Assembly: GCF_007829875.1 (NCBI RefSeq)
Contig: NZ_VIWV01000001.1
Span: 3,194,501-3,258,500, forward strand
Direction of reading: 5' to 3'
DNA length: 64,000 nucleotides
Origin: Streptomyces capillispiralis
GTDB lineage: Bacteria > Actinomycetota > Actinomycetes > Streptomycetales > Streptomycetaceae
Position 1 is the first letter of the stretch. Every line of letters begins with the position of its first letter. Shown piece after piece: positions 39,141 to 49,439 of this stretch. The notes beneath the pieces were generated by a model. That model saw nothing but the letters and a program-made list of their open reading frames with translations, had not been told where the DNA came from and made no database searches. Position numbers and translations under genes: made by a program.

Positions 39141-41150
39141 TCACGCCTTCGGCTCGAACGTCTCCGTCAGCGTCCGCCAGGTGTTCTCGCGCTGTTCACT
39201 GCCCCACTGGGCGGCCTTGGCCGTGTACATCAGCCCGTACCCGAGCCGGTCGTTGACGACGGCACCCCGGTCGACGGAGCGGTACTTGGTCCCGTCCTCC
39301 ACGTAGGTGAACTCCCAGTCGGCCGTGTTCCACCCCCGGTACTCCACCGCCTCGATGCGGATCCGCTGGTACTGGGCGCGCACCATGGCGCGCTCCTGGT
39401 TCTTCCAGTCCGCGACCGGGTCGTCCTTCGGGGTGGTCGTCCAGCCGATGAGCAGCTTCTGCCCGTCGGGCCCGGTGAACCGGTCCCCCGCGGCCCCTGT
39501 CGACCGGAACTTCCAGCCCTTGGGCAGTCCGATCGAGTACCCCTGGCTCCCCTTGTACGTCTGCTGTACCGGGGCGCCGTCGTCCTCGGCCGAGCCGTCG
39601 GACGCACCGGCCCCGTCGTCCGGGCCGGCCGACGCGGAACTCGCGTCCGAGCCCGCGCCCGCGCCCGCGCCCGAGCCCGCCGATTCGGTGGCCGCACCGT
39701 CGGTGCGGGTGCCGTCGGTGCGGGTGCCGTCGCTCTCGTCGTTCTTGGTGTCGGCGCTCGGGTCCGGCCGGCCGGCGGCGGTCCGGTCGCCACCGCTGCC
39801 CTTGGCCCCCTTCTCGCCCTCGTCGTCGCCGAGCGTGAAGGCCAGCACGACACCGAGCACGGCGAGCACCACGACCACCGCGATCACGACCAGCGTCCGC
39901 CGCGGCACCACGTCGGTGAGCGGCGCCCGCGGCGCGGGACGCGGCGGCAGATCGGGCGGGGTCATCACCGGCCACCCCGAACTGCGCCCGCCGGAGGCCG
40001 ACGCGGAGGCGGAGGCGGACGCCGTGCCCGGGCGTGCCTCGGTGGCGCCCGACGCCGTCCGCGAGGTCCCGGCCTGCGTCCCGGAGCCCGAAGGAGCGGT
40101 GCCGCCCGCCGACTTGGTGCGGGCCGTGGCGGCGGCACCGGCCGAGCCGGCGGCCACCGCCGCCTTCCGCACGGAACGCAGCGCGCCGCGCAGCTTCTCC
40201 CCGGCCTCGTCGGCCCGCCCGCCACGCTCCGAGGGCTGCTCGGGAAACGGCACGACCTTGGTCGCGTCCGCCGGTTCGTGGCCCGCGTCCTTGCGCTCGG
40301 GCGCCCTGAGGACGGCGTTCAGCATGGCCCGGGCGCCGGCGTCGTCGAGCCGCTGGGCGGGGTCCTTGGTGAGCAGCCCGTAGATGACGTCCCTGAGCGG
40401 TCCCGCGTTCTTCGGCTCCTCGAGCGGCTCCGTCATCACGGCGGTGAGCGTCGCGATCGCGGAGCCCTTGTCGTACGGCGGTGTGCCCTCCACCGCCGCG
40501 TACAACAGACCGCCGAGCGACCACAGGTCGGCCGCCGGTCCCGGCTTGTGCCCGCGGGCCCGCTCCGGGGAGATGTAGGAGGGGGCGCCGACCAGCATGC
40601 CGGTCGAGGTGATGGACGGGTCGCCCTCGACCTGCGCGATGCCGAAGTCGGTGAGCACGACCCGGCCGTCCTCGGCGATCAGCACGTTCGACGGCTTCAC
40701 GTCACGGTGCAGGATGCCTTCCCGGTGGGCGGAGCGCAGCACGTCGAGGACGGCGAGCCCGACCTCGGCGGCACGCCGCGGCTCCAGCAGACCGTCCTCC
40801 CGGATGACCTCGGCGAGCGACTTGCCCTCGACGAGCTCCATGACGATCCAGGGCCGGTCGTCCTCCTGCACCACGTCGAAGACGGTCACGGCGCTGTTGT
40901 TGCGGATCCGCGCGATCGCCTTGGCCTCGCGCAGCGTCCGCGTGATCAGCCGCCGCTTCTCCTCCTCGTCGATGCTGGACGGGAAGCGGAGCTCCTTGAC
41001 GGCGACGGTCCGCCCCAGGGTCTCGTCCTCGGCGCGCCACACCGTCCCCATGCCGCCGCGGCCGAGCACGTCTCCCAGCCGGTAACGCCCGGCGAGGAGA
41101 CGTGCGCTCATGTTCTGACGGGATGTCCCCGCCCGCTCCGCCTCCGACAT
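39141..41150 (-). CDS. Membrane Ser/Thr protein kinase 5 with extracellular domain
   Basis: 669 residues. Kinase domain about 20-285 with GRGGMG, Lys52, HRDVKPSN (D150), DFG and SPE, predicted active. A cytoplasmic Ser/Ala/Thr-rich linker of about 120 residues, a membrane helix (RTLVVIAVVVVLAVLGVV, about 395-415), an acidic/Gly-Ala linker and an extracellular domain of about 150 residues with SQGYSIGLPKGWKF follow. Start at 41150 follows GAGGGGACGC. It is first in transcription order of the five-gene cluster. Confidence 0.9.
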   Translation of the reverse strand: MSEAERAGTSRQNMSARLLAGRYRLGDVLGRGGMGTVWRAEDETLGRTVAVKELRFPSSIDEEEKRRLITRTLREAKAIARIRNNSAVTVFDVVQEDDRPWIVMELVEGKSLAEVIREDGLLEPRRAAEVGLAVLDVLRSAHREGILHRDVKPSNVLIAEDGRVVLTDFGIAQVEGDPSITSTGMLVGAPSYISPERARGHKPGPAADLWSLGGLLYAAVEGTPPYDKGSAIATLTAVMTEPLEEPKNAGPLRDVIYGLLTKDPAQRLDDAGARAMLNAVLRAPERKDAGHEPADATKVVPFPEQPSERGGRADEAGEKLRGALRSVRKAAVAAGSAGAAATARTKSAGGTAPSGSGTQAGTSRTASGATEARPGTASASASASASGGRSSGWPVMTPPDLPPRPAPRAPLTDVVPRRTLVVIAVVVVLAVLGVVLAFTLGDDEGEKGAKGSGGDRTAAGRPDPSADTKNDESDGTRTDGTRTDGAATESAGSGAGAGAGSDASSASAGPDDGAGASDGSAEDDGAPVQQTYKGSQGYSIGLPKGWKFRSTGAAGDRFTGPDGQKLLIGWTTTPKDDPVADWKNQERAMVRAQYQRIRIEAVEYRGWNTADWEFTYVEDGTKYRSVDRGAVVNDRLGYGLMYTAKAAQWGSEQRENTWRTLTETFEPKA

Positions 41151-41322
41151 GCGTCCCCTCATGCAACCCGCCCTGACAGAGCCTTCATTGTCTCTCACCC
41201 GACAAGTGCTCGACGCCCAGGGTGCCTCAGGCCGTGCCCGGGGCCCGGCGCGCGCGGATCCCGGGTCGAGGACACGCCGCCCCGCCCTGCATGATGTGCC
41301 TCCTACCGAGGGAGGAGCCGCG

Positions 41323-42366
41323 ATGACGCCACTTCGGACACTCCTGGCAATTCCCGTGTCCCTGGCGCTGCTGGGCCTGGCCCCGACCGCCTCCCCGGTG
41401 CCGGCCGCCCCGTCCGCGGACGCCCTCCTCCCGCTGCTGGTCACGCGGGGCGGTGCCCCCGCCGCGGCCCTGCTGGCCCAGGAGGAGACCGGCCGGCGCT
41501 ATGCCCAGGCCGGGCCGGGCATCGGCCGGGCCGACCACTTCCGGGCGGGCAGCATCACGAAGACGTTCATCGCCACGGTCGTCCTGCAACTGGCCGACGA
41601 GGGGCGCCTGTCACTCGCCGACACCGTGGAGGCACACCTGCCCGGTCTGGTGCGGGGAGCCGGACTCGACGGCCGCGCGCTGACCGTGCGGTCCCTGCTC
41701 ACCCACACCAGCGGCCTGCGCGACTTCTCCGCGGACACGCGAGGCTCCGTCCCGGTCACGCCCCTTCAGGCCGTACGCATCGCACTCACCCACCCCCCGG
41801 CCGATCGCGGCCGCTTCTCCTACTCGAACACCAACTACGTCCTGCTCGGCCTGATCGTCGAACAGGTCACCGGTCGCTCGTACGCCGACGAGGCCGAGCG
41901 CCGCATCATCACCGCGCTGCGTCTGACGGGTACCTCCTTTCCCGGCTCCCGCACCTCCCTGCCCGGACCGCACGGCCGCGCCTACGCCGCCGACGGAACC
42001 GACGTCACCCGACTCGACCCGCGGGTGGCCGGCGCCGCGGGCGAGTTGGTGACCACGCTCGCCGACCTGAACCGCTTCTACGCGGCACTGCTCGGCGGTG
42101 AACTGCTGCCCCCGCACCGGCTGCGCGAGATGCTCGACACCCGCACCGCACACGGCTCGTACGGCATGGGCCTGTTTCCTGTGACGCTTCCGTGCGGCAC
42201 CACGGTGTGGGGGCACAACGGACGCATCTCCGGCAGCTACGTGCGCACCGCGGCCACGGTCGACGGCCGGCGTGTCCTCACCTTCCGGGTGAACACGGAC
42301 GCGATAGCGGATCCCGGCCTCGAACCCGCGGTGCTCGCGGCCGAGTTCTGCCCTCGCACTACGTAG
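41323..42366 (+). CDS. Serine hydrolase, class C beta-lactamase/D,D-carboxypeptidase fold
   Basis: 347 residues. Signal peptide about 1-29 (cut near VPA), then a beta-lactamase-like domain with SxxK S77-I-T-K80, YxN Y167-S-N169 and HNG 298-300, the three active-site boxes of class C penicillin-recognising enzymes. It probably trims or modifies peptidoglycan or hydrolyses esters outside the cell; true beta-lactam resistance cannot be claimed. ATG at 41323 follows GGGAGGAG. It diverges from kinase 5, whose cluster is linked to wall assembly. Confidence 0.85.
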   Translation: MTPLRTLLAIPVSLALLGLAPTASPVPAAPSADALLPLLVTRGGAPAAALLAQEETGRRYAQAGPGIGRADHFRAGSITKTFIATVVLQLADEGRLSLADTVEAHLPGLVRGAGLDGRALTVRSLLTHTSGLRDFSADTRGSVPVTPLQAVRIALTHPPADRGRFSYSNTNYVLLGLIVEQVTGRSYADEAERRIITALRLTGTSFPGSRTSLPGPHGRAYAADGTDVTRLDPRVAGAAGELVTTLADLNRFYAALLGGELLPPHRLREMLDTRTAHGSYGMGLFPVTLPCGTTVWGHNGRISGSYVRTAATVDGRRVLTFRVNTDAIADPGLEPAVLAAEFCPRTT

Positions 42367-42478
42367 AACGGCCGGGTTCCGAACGGAGATCCCGTCTTCC
42401 GCCACCCGTCGAGTGATTCGGGCGGCGGCGGGACACCGCGGGCAGCCACCGGCAACCACCGGCCCCCGCTGAGCGCCG

Positions 42479-42514
42479 CTGGTGCCAGTGACCGTCGCCG
42501 GCCACTGGCACCAG
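42479..42514. terminator. 12-base inverted repeat between convergent genes
   Basis: CTGGTGCCAGTG (42479-42490) and CACTGGCACCAG (42503-42514) with a 12-base loop. Each arm is itself partly palindromic. It probably terminates the serine hydrolase and glpD transcripts. Confidence 0.5.
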
Positions 42515-42525
42515 TCGAAGACCAC

Positions 42526-42605
42526 GACCGCGAAGGCCACCGATCGCGAAGGCCGCCGACCGCGAAGGCCACCAATCGCGAAGGCCGCCGACCGCGAAGG
42601 CCGCC
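42526..42605. repeat. 16-base tandem repeat, five units
   Basis: Units GACCGCGAAGGCCACC, GATCGCGAAGGCCGCC, GACCGCGAAGGCCACC, AATCGCGAAGGCCGCC, GACCGCGAAGGCCGCC. Alternate units are more alike, giving a 32-base higher-order period. It lies just before the glpD stop codon. Confidence 0.85.
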
Positions 42606-42622
42606 GGCCGAGTGAGGTCCGG

Positions 42623-44329
42623 CTACAACGGCACGATGTCCGGTGCCCCCAGCCGGGCCGCGTCCGCCGTCAGGTCGTCGGGCTGCCGCTGCGACTCCCG
42701 TTCGGCCTCCACCCGCTTCTCGTAGTGCTGCACCTCGCGCTCGATCTGGTCCTGGTCCCAGCCCAGCACCGGCGCCATCAGCTCGGCGGCCTCCCGCGCG
42801 CTGCGCGTACCCCGGTCGAACGTCTCGATGGAGATGCGGGTGCGCCGGGTCAGCACGTCGTCCAGATGCCGTGCCCCCTCGTGCGAGGCGGCGTAGGTGA
42901 TCTCGGCGCGCAGGTAGTCGTCGGCCCCCTGCAACGGCTCGCCCAGCGACGGGTCGGCGGCTATGAGGTCCAGGACCTCCTCCGCCATCGTGCCGTACCG
43001 GTGCAGCAGGTGCTCCACGCGGACCGTGTGCAGTCCGGTGCGGGCGGCTGTCCGCGCCCGCCCGTTCCACAGGGCCCGGTAGCCCTCGGCGCCCACCAGC
43101 GGGGTGTCCTCGGTGACGCAGTCGGCGACGCGCAGGTCGAGTCCGTGCACCGCCGCGTCCACCGCGTCCTTGGCCATCACCCGGTACGTCGTGTACTTGC
43201 CGCCCGCCACCACGACGAGCCCGGGCACGGGATGCGCCACGGTGTGCTCGCGGGACAGCTTGCTCGTGGCGTCCGACTCGCCGGCGAGCAGCGGCCGCAG
43301 GCCGGCGTACACGCCCTCGACGTCGTCCCGCGTCAGCGGCACCGCGAGCACCGAGTTCACGTGTTCGAGCAGGTAGTCGATGTCCGCGCTGGACGCGGCG
43401 GGGTGCGCCTTGTCGAGGTCCCAGTCGGTGTCGGTGGTGCCGACGATCCAGTGCCGCCCCCAGGGGATGACGAACAGCACGGACTTCTCGGTGCGCAGGA
43501 TCAGTCCGGTCGTGGAGTGGATGCGGTCCTTCGGGACGACGAGGTGGATGCCCTTCGAGGCCCGCACGTGGAACTGGCCCCGCTCGCCGACCATCGCCTG
43601 GGTGTCGTCGGTCCACACACCGGTGGCGTTGACGACCTGCTGGGCGCGCACCTCGTACTCGCCGCCGCCCTCGACGTCCTGCACCCGGGCGCCGACCACG
43701 CGTTCGCCCTCGCGCAGGAAACCCGTGACGCGCGCGCGGTTGGCGACTTTCGCGCCGTACGCCGCGGCCGTGCGCACGAGGGTGGCGACGAACCGGGCGT
43801 CGTCCATCTGGGCGTCGTAGTACTGCAGCGCGCCGACCAGTGCGTCCTTCTTCAGGCAGGGGGCCACGCGCAGGGCGTGACGGCGGCTCAGGTGACGGTG
43901 CGCGGGCAGGCCCCGTCCGTGCCCGCGGGCCATCGCCATGGTGTCGTAGAGCGCGACGCCCGCTCCGGCGTACAGCCGCTCCCAGCCCTGGTGCTGCAAC
44001 GGGTAGAGGAACGGCACCGGGCGCACCAGGTGCGGGGCGAGTTTCTCCAGCAGCAGGCCGCGCTCCTTCAACGCCTCCCGGACGAGCGCGAAGTCGAGCA
44101 TCTCCAGATAGCGCAGGCCGCCGTGGATCAGCTTGCTGGACCGGCTGGACGTGCCGGACGCCCAGTCACGCGCCTCGACCAGGCCGGTGGACAGGCCGCG
44201 TGTCGCGGCGTCGAGCGCCGTGCCCGCGCCGACCACTCCGCCTCCCACCACCAGCACGTCCAGTTCGTGCTCCGCCATGGATGCGAGTGATTCGGCGCGC
44301 TGCGCCGGCCCGAGTGTCGCTGTCCTCAC
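42623..44329 (-). CDS. glpD: Glycerol-3-phosphate dehydrogenase (FAD)
   Basis: 568 residues. FAD motif VVGGGVVGAG (about 27-36), the segments SSKLIHGGLRYLE and GTTDTDWD, and a C-terminal DAO_C helical domain. The enzyme oxidises glycerol-3-phosphate to dihydroxyacetone phosphate at the membrane, feeding electrons to quinone, and supports growth on glycerol. GTG at 44329 follows GGGAGG. No glpF or glpK is adjacent, unlike the second glpD locus typical of streptomycetes (family knowledge). The AT-rich 44480-44530 block upstream likely holds its promoter. Confidence 0.93.
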   Translation of the reverse strand: MRTATLGPAQRAESLASMAEHELDVLVVGGGVVGAGTALDAATRGLSTGLVEARDWASGTSSRSSKLIHGGLRYLEMLDFALVREALKERGLLLEKLAPHLVRPVPFLYPLQHQGWERLYAGAGVALYDTMAMARGHGRGLPAHRHLSRRHALRVAPCLKKDALVGALQYYDAQMDDARFVATLVRTAAAYGAKVANRARVTGFLREGERVVGARVQDVEGGGEYEVRAQQVVNATGVWTDDTQAMVGERGQFHVRASKGIHLVVPKDRIHSTTGLILRTEKSVLFVIPWGRHWIVGTTDTDWDLDKAHPAASSADIDYLLEHVNSVLAVPLTRDDVEGVYAGLRPLLAGESDATSKLSREHTVAHPVPGLVVVAGGKYTTYRVMAKDAVDAAVHGLDLRVADCVTEDTPLVGAEGYRALWNGRARTAARTGLHTVRVEHLLHRYGTMAEEVLDLIAADPSLGEPLQGADDYLRAEITYAASHEGARHLDDVLTRRTRISIETFDRGTRSAREAAELMAPVLGWDQDQIEREVQHYEKRVEAERESQRQPDDLTADAARLGAPDIVPL

Positions 44330-44603
44330 CGCTGCCTCCCGCTCATCGGTCGCGTCGGCCGCACCCGTGGGGCGAAGCCCGGTTCCCCACCCTCATGCCC
44401 AAATTCTGACCGCCTTGCCCGACATCAGCCACCACTCGCTCCCGCCCTGTGGACAACACCCTCGGGACGACTCACCGAAAATCAGCCGATCAATCCCGCA
44501 TATCGGTCATATTTACTCCTAGTCTGACATTGCGCTCGCCTGTCCAGTCCACAGCGCTTGCGCACCTGTAGCACTCCGGTTAATGGGAAGGACGGCCCAC
44601 GCC

Positions 44604-45812
44604 ATGCCCGCAGATCTCGCCGTCATCGGACTCGGCCCGTACGGACTGCCCCTGGCCCAGGCCGCCGTCGCCGCCGGTATCCCCACCATCGGCTACCGGA
44701 CCGGCCCCGAGGCGGGCTCCCTCAGCGCCGCCGAGCAGCGCCGCATGCTCGCCCAGGGCTTCCGCACGACCGCCAACCCCACCGAACTCGGCCGGGTGCG
44801 CACCGCCGTCATCTGCGCCCCGACCCCGCGCGGCGCCGACGGCGGACTGGACCTGGGCCAGGTGGAGGCGGCCGCCCGCACCCTCGCCGCGCGGCTGCGC
44901 CCGCACACCACGGTGATCCTCGAGTCCCCGGCACCCCCCGGGACGACGGAGGGGCCCCTGCTGCGCCTGCTGGAGGCGGGATCAGGTCTCCGCGCGGGGC
45001 GCGATTTCCACCTCGCCTACTCCCCCAGCCGCGTCGACCCCGGCAACCGTGACTTCACCCCGGCCAACACCCCGAAGGTCATCGGCGGTCTCACGCCCGC
45101 CTGCACCGAGTCGGCGGCGGCCTTCTACGGGCGCCTCACCGACAAGGTGGTCCGCGCGCGGGGACCTCGTGAGGCGGAGACCGTGCAGCTCCTGGAGGCC
45201 AACTTCCGGCACGTCAACATCGCCCTCGTCAACGAGATGGCGACCCTCTGCCACGACCTGGGCATCGATCTGTGGGACGTCATCCGCTGCGCGGAGACCA
45301 AGCCCTTCGGCTTCCAGGCGTTCCGCCCCGGCCCCGGCGTCGGCGGCCACTCCGCCCCCCAGGACCTGACCGCCCACGCGGGCCGCACCCTGCGCATGGC
45401 GGAACTCGCCCAACAGGTCAACGGCCGGATGCCGCACTACGTCGTCCAGCGCGCCGCGGCCCTCCTCAACGAGCACGGCAAGTCGGCGCGCGGCGCACGC
45501 GTGCTCCTCCTCGGCGTCACCTACAAGGCCGACCTGGCCGACGAGCAGGGCAGCCCCGCGCACGAGGTGGCGGTCCGGCTGATGGAGCTGGGCGCGTCCG
45601 TCAGCTACCACGACCCGCACGTCCCGTCCTGGAACGTCCTCGACCGCCCCGTCCCCCGCGCGGACTCCCTCTACGAGGCCGCCGCCGACGCCGACCTGAC
45701 GATCCTGCTCCAGCAGCACCGCACGTACGACCTCCAGGGCCTCTCGGTCAAGGCCCAGCTCCTGCTGGACACGCGGGGGGCGACTCCTACGGGGGCGGCG
45801 CACCGGTTGTGA
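44604..45812 (+). CDS. Nucleotide-sugar dehydrogenase family protein with altered catalytic Cys
   Basis: 402 residues (ATG at 44604 preferred over 44583 because GGAAGGA lies between them). NAD-binding VIGLGPYG near the start, AYSPSRVDPG, LLEANFRHVNIALVNE in the central helix, and a C-terminal YKADLADEQGSPAHEV. The layout is that of UDP-GlcNAc/ManNAc or UDP-glucose 6-dehydrogenases. The catalytic loop reads PGPGVGGHSAP, with S250 where the nucleophilic Cys is expected. The usual two-step oxidation would be impaired, so it may perform another reaction or be inactive. Confidence 0.8.
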   Translation: MPADLAVIGLGPYGLPLAQAAVAAGIPTIGYRTGPEAGSLSAAEQRRMLAQGFRTTANPTELGRVRTAVICAPTPRGADGGLDLGQVEAAARTLAARLRPHTTVILESPAPPGTTEGPLLRLLEAGSGLRAGRDFHLAYSPSRVDPGNRDFTPANTPKVIGGLTPACTESAAAFYGRLTDKVVRARGPREAETVQLLEANFRHVNIALVNEMATLCHDLGIDLWDVIRCAETKPFGFQAFRPGPGVGGHSAPQDLTAHAGRTLRMAELAQQVNGRMPHYVVQRAAALLNEHGKSARGARVLLLGVTYKADLADEQGSPAHEVAVRLMELGASVSYHDPHVPSWNVLDRPVPRADSLYEAAADADLTILLQQHRTYDLQGLSVKAQLLLDTRGATPTGAAHRL

Positions 45813-45886
45813 AAGGGGCGCGCGCAGGACCGTCGTGCCACGGGGGTTGGTGGTGGGAGGGGGACCGCGCCGGTACGGTGGAGGAC

Positions 45887-46080
45887 GAGGAGCCCACCGC
45901 AGGGGGTACTGCGGCAGGCTCCAGGATGATGCACGGGCGTCCGCCCCTAGTTCTTCTCGGGGCGGCCGCTCACCACCCGAAAGGGAGGAGCCCACCGCAG
46001 GGGCTGCTGCGGCAGGCTCCAGGATGATGCACGGGTGTCCGCCCCTAGTTCTTTTGGGGGCGGCCGCTCACCATCCGAAA
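45887..46080. repeat. Two 96-base direct repeats
   Basis: Copies at 45887-45982 and 45985-46080 are about 90 percent identical by eye. Both keep a CCGCAG...CTGCGG hairpin and a CCGCCCC/GGGGCGG hairpin, while loop bases differ (TTCTTCTC vs TTCTTTTG). The pattern suggests a structured intergenic element or RNA rather than a gene. Position 45813-46542 holds no credible gene. Confidence 0.8.
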
Positions 46081-46376
46081 ATCCGCAAGATCCACCTCCT
46101 CCGGCACTGCACCGTCCACAGACGGATGCGATCCCAGCGGGTGGGCCTGCGGTGACGGCCCATGGGCGCCCCCTTCCACGACACCGCCCAGTGACCCGGT
46201 GGGTGGTCCGTCGGAATCGGGCCGGGCCCCGAGGGCGGGGTCCGGACCGTGTCCTTGGAAGGGGGCTCCCAGAAGAACTGGGCGCCGTCCAGGACACTAG
46301 CGGCCTCACACGGGTGGACCAGCGCGGATCAGGCCCCAGGGCAACCGCGCGCCCCCCGGCTGCCACGCGCGCCCCC

Positions 46377-46472
46377 GCGGACACGCGGACACGCGGACAC
46401 GCGGACACGCGGACACGCGGACACGCGGACACGCGGACACGCGGACACGCGGACACGCGGACACGTGGACAC
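46377..46472. repeat. 8-base tandem repeat, 12 units
   Basis: Eleven perfect copies of GCGGACAC (46377-46464) then one GTGGACAC. The unit is not a multiple of three, so a coding role is unlikely. It sits directly behind the guaB3 terminator. Confidence 0.92.
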
Positions 46473-46475
46473 GTG

Positions 46476-46508
46476 GAAGGGGCCGGTCACCAGGTGACCG
46501 GCCCCTTC
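46476..46508 (-). terminator. Terminator of guaB3
   Basis: GAAGGGGCCGGTCACC (46476-46491), one base, and its exact complement (46493-46508), 34 bases past the guaB3 stop. The working loop would be about 5 bases. Confidence 0.75.
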
Positions 46509-46542
46509 GGTGCCGTATCGGAGTCGGGGGTCCGCCCGGGAC

Positions 46543-47667
46543 CTACCGCCGGTGCTGCGAGTCCGCGACCGTCACCTCGACGCGCTGGAACTCCTTGAGC
46601 TCGCTGTAGCCGGTGGTGGCCATCGCGCGGCGCAGGGCGCCGAAGAGGTTCATCGAACCGTCGGGGGTGTGGGACGGGCCGGTGAGGATCTCCTCCAGCG
46701 TGCCCACCGTGCCGAGGTCGACCTTCTGGCCGCGCGGCAGCTCCTCGTTGACGGCTTCCATGCCCCAGTGGTTGCCCCGGCCCGGACCGTCGGTCGCGCG
46801 GGCCAGCGGGGAGCCCATCATCACGGAGTCCGCGCCGCAGGCGATCGCCTTGGGCAGGTCGCCGGACCAGCCGACCCCGCCGTCCGCGATGACGTGCACG
46901 TACCGGCCGCCGGACTCGTCCATGTAGTCGCGGCGGGCGGCGGCCACGTCGGCGACCGCGGTGGCCATCGGGACCTGGATGCCGAGCACGTTGCGCGTGG
47001 TGTGCGCGGCGCCGCCGCCGAAGCCGACCAGCACGCCGGCCGCGCCGGTGCGCATGAGGTGCAGGGCGGCGGTGTAGGTGGCGCAGCCGCCGACGATCAC
47101 CGGGACGTCGAGCTCGTAGATGAACTGCTTCAGGTTCAGCGGCTCGTGCGCGCCGGAGACGTGCTCCGCGGAGACCGTCGTACCGCGGATGACGAAGATG
47201 TCCACGCCCGCGTCCACGACGGCCTTGGAGAACTGGGCGGTGCGCTGCGGGGAGAGCGCGGCGGCGGTGACCACGCCCGAGTCGCGCACCTCCTTGATGC
47301 GCTGCCCGATCAGCTCCTCCTTGATGGGAGCGGCGTAGATCTCCTGGAGGCGGCGGGTGGCCGCCTCGGCGGGCAGGCCGACGATCTCGTCCAGCAGCGG
47401 CTGCGGGTCCTCGTAGCGGGTCCACAGACCCTCGAGGTTCAGCACGCCGAGGCCGCCGAGCTCACCGATGCGGATCGCCGTGGCCGGGGAGACGACCGAG
47501 TCCATGGGGGCGGCCAGGAACGGCAGCTCGAAGCGGTAGGCGTCGATCTGCCAGGCGATCGAGACCTCCTTCGGGTCCCGCGTACGGCGGCTGGGGACGA
47601 CGGCGATGTCGTCGAAGGCGTACGCCCGGCGGCCGCGCTTGCCGCGCCCGATCTCGATCTCAGTCAC
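46543..47667 (-). CDS. guaB3: GuaB3-family IMP dehydrogenase/GMP reductase-like protein
   Basis: 374 residues, a TIM-barrel of the IMPDH/GMPR superfamily without CBS domains. Conserved parts include LAAPMDSVVSP, VIVGGCATY and HVIADGGVGWSGDLPKAIACGAD. The loop that holds the catalytic Cys in IMPDH (GPGSICTTR) reads GFGGGAAHTTR (215-225), placing H222 at the Cys position. Classic IMPDH chemistry is therefore unlikely; a GMP reductase-like or regulatory role has been proposed for GuaB3 proteins (family knowledge). It is 106 bases downstream of guaB with a terminator between, so the two genes are separately controlled. Confidence 0.88.
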   Translation of the reverse strand: MTEIEIGRGKRGRRAYAFDDIAVVPSRRTRDPKEVSIAWQIDAYRFELPFLAAPMDSVVSPATAIRIGELGGLGVLNLEGLWTRYEDPQPLLDEIVGLPAEAATRRLQEIYAAPIKEELIGQRIKEVRDSGVVTAAALSPQRTAQFSKAVVDAGVDIFVIRGTTVSAEHVSGAHEPLNLKQFIYELDVPVIVGGCATYTAALHLMRTGAAGVLVGFGGGAAHTTRNVLGIQVPMATAVADVAAARRDYMDESGGRYVHVIADGGVGWSGDLPKAIACGADSVMMGSPLARATDGPGRGNHWGMEAVNEELPRGQKVDLGTVGTLEEILTGPSHTPDGSMNLFGALRRAMATTGYSELKEFQRVEVTVADSQHRR

Positions 47668-47727
47668 GTCTGTGGCCTTTCCCTGATGCGTTGCAGCGCC
47701 TTCCAGTATCCCCGACGGACACGCCGA

Positions 47728-47757
47728 GGGCGGTCCCGGAGGTGTCCGGGACCGCCC
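47728..47757 (-). terminator. Terminator of guaB
   Basis: GGGCGGTCCCGG (47728-47739) and its complement (47746-47757), loop AGGTGT, 17 bases past the guaB stop. Confidence 0.75.
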
Positions 47758-47773
47758 AGGAAGGCTCTTACGG

Positions 47774-49321
<1,548 letters not shown>

Positions 49322-49439
49322 CTAACGGGAAGCGCGGGTGTCTCATTCCACGGTTGCGCACGGCTCCGGGCTTCGTATGTTCGTACGGAGACGCCTGGGC
49401 GTCCGTTCATCCGCCGAAGGGGCGGCGCGGCGGCGGGCG

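Noticed and set aside
43441..43470. GTGTCGGTG inside glpD as another damage promoter
   Set aside because: No TAnnnT at the required 8-base spacing and it lies within coding sequence.
44448..44456. TGTGGACAA, a perfect DnaA box complement
   Set aside because: Single site in a divergent promoter region, with no cluster; not a replication origin.
45120..45140. TTGTCGGTG on the minus strand inside the sugar-nucleotide dehydrogenase
   Set aside because: The -10 is displaced by one base and it would fire antisense within a gene.
45947..46456. Minus-strand open frame containing the 8-base array (SACPRVRV repeats)
   Set aside because: Repeat unit is not a multiple of three, there is no ribosome site, and the frame crosses the 96-base direct repeats; it is chance openness of GC-rich DNA.
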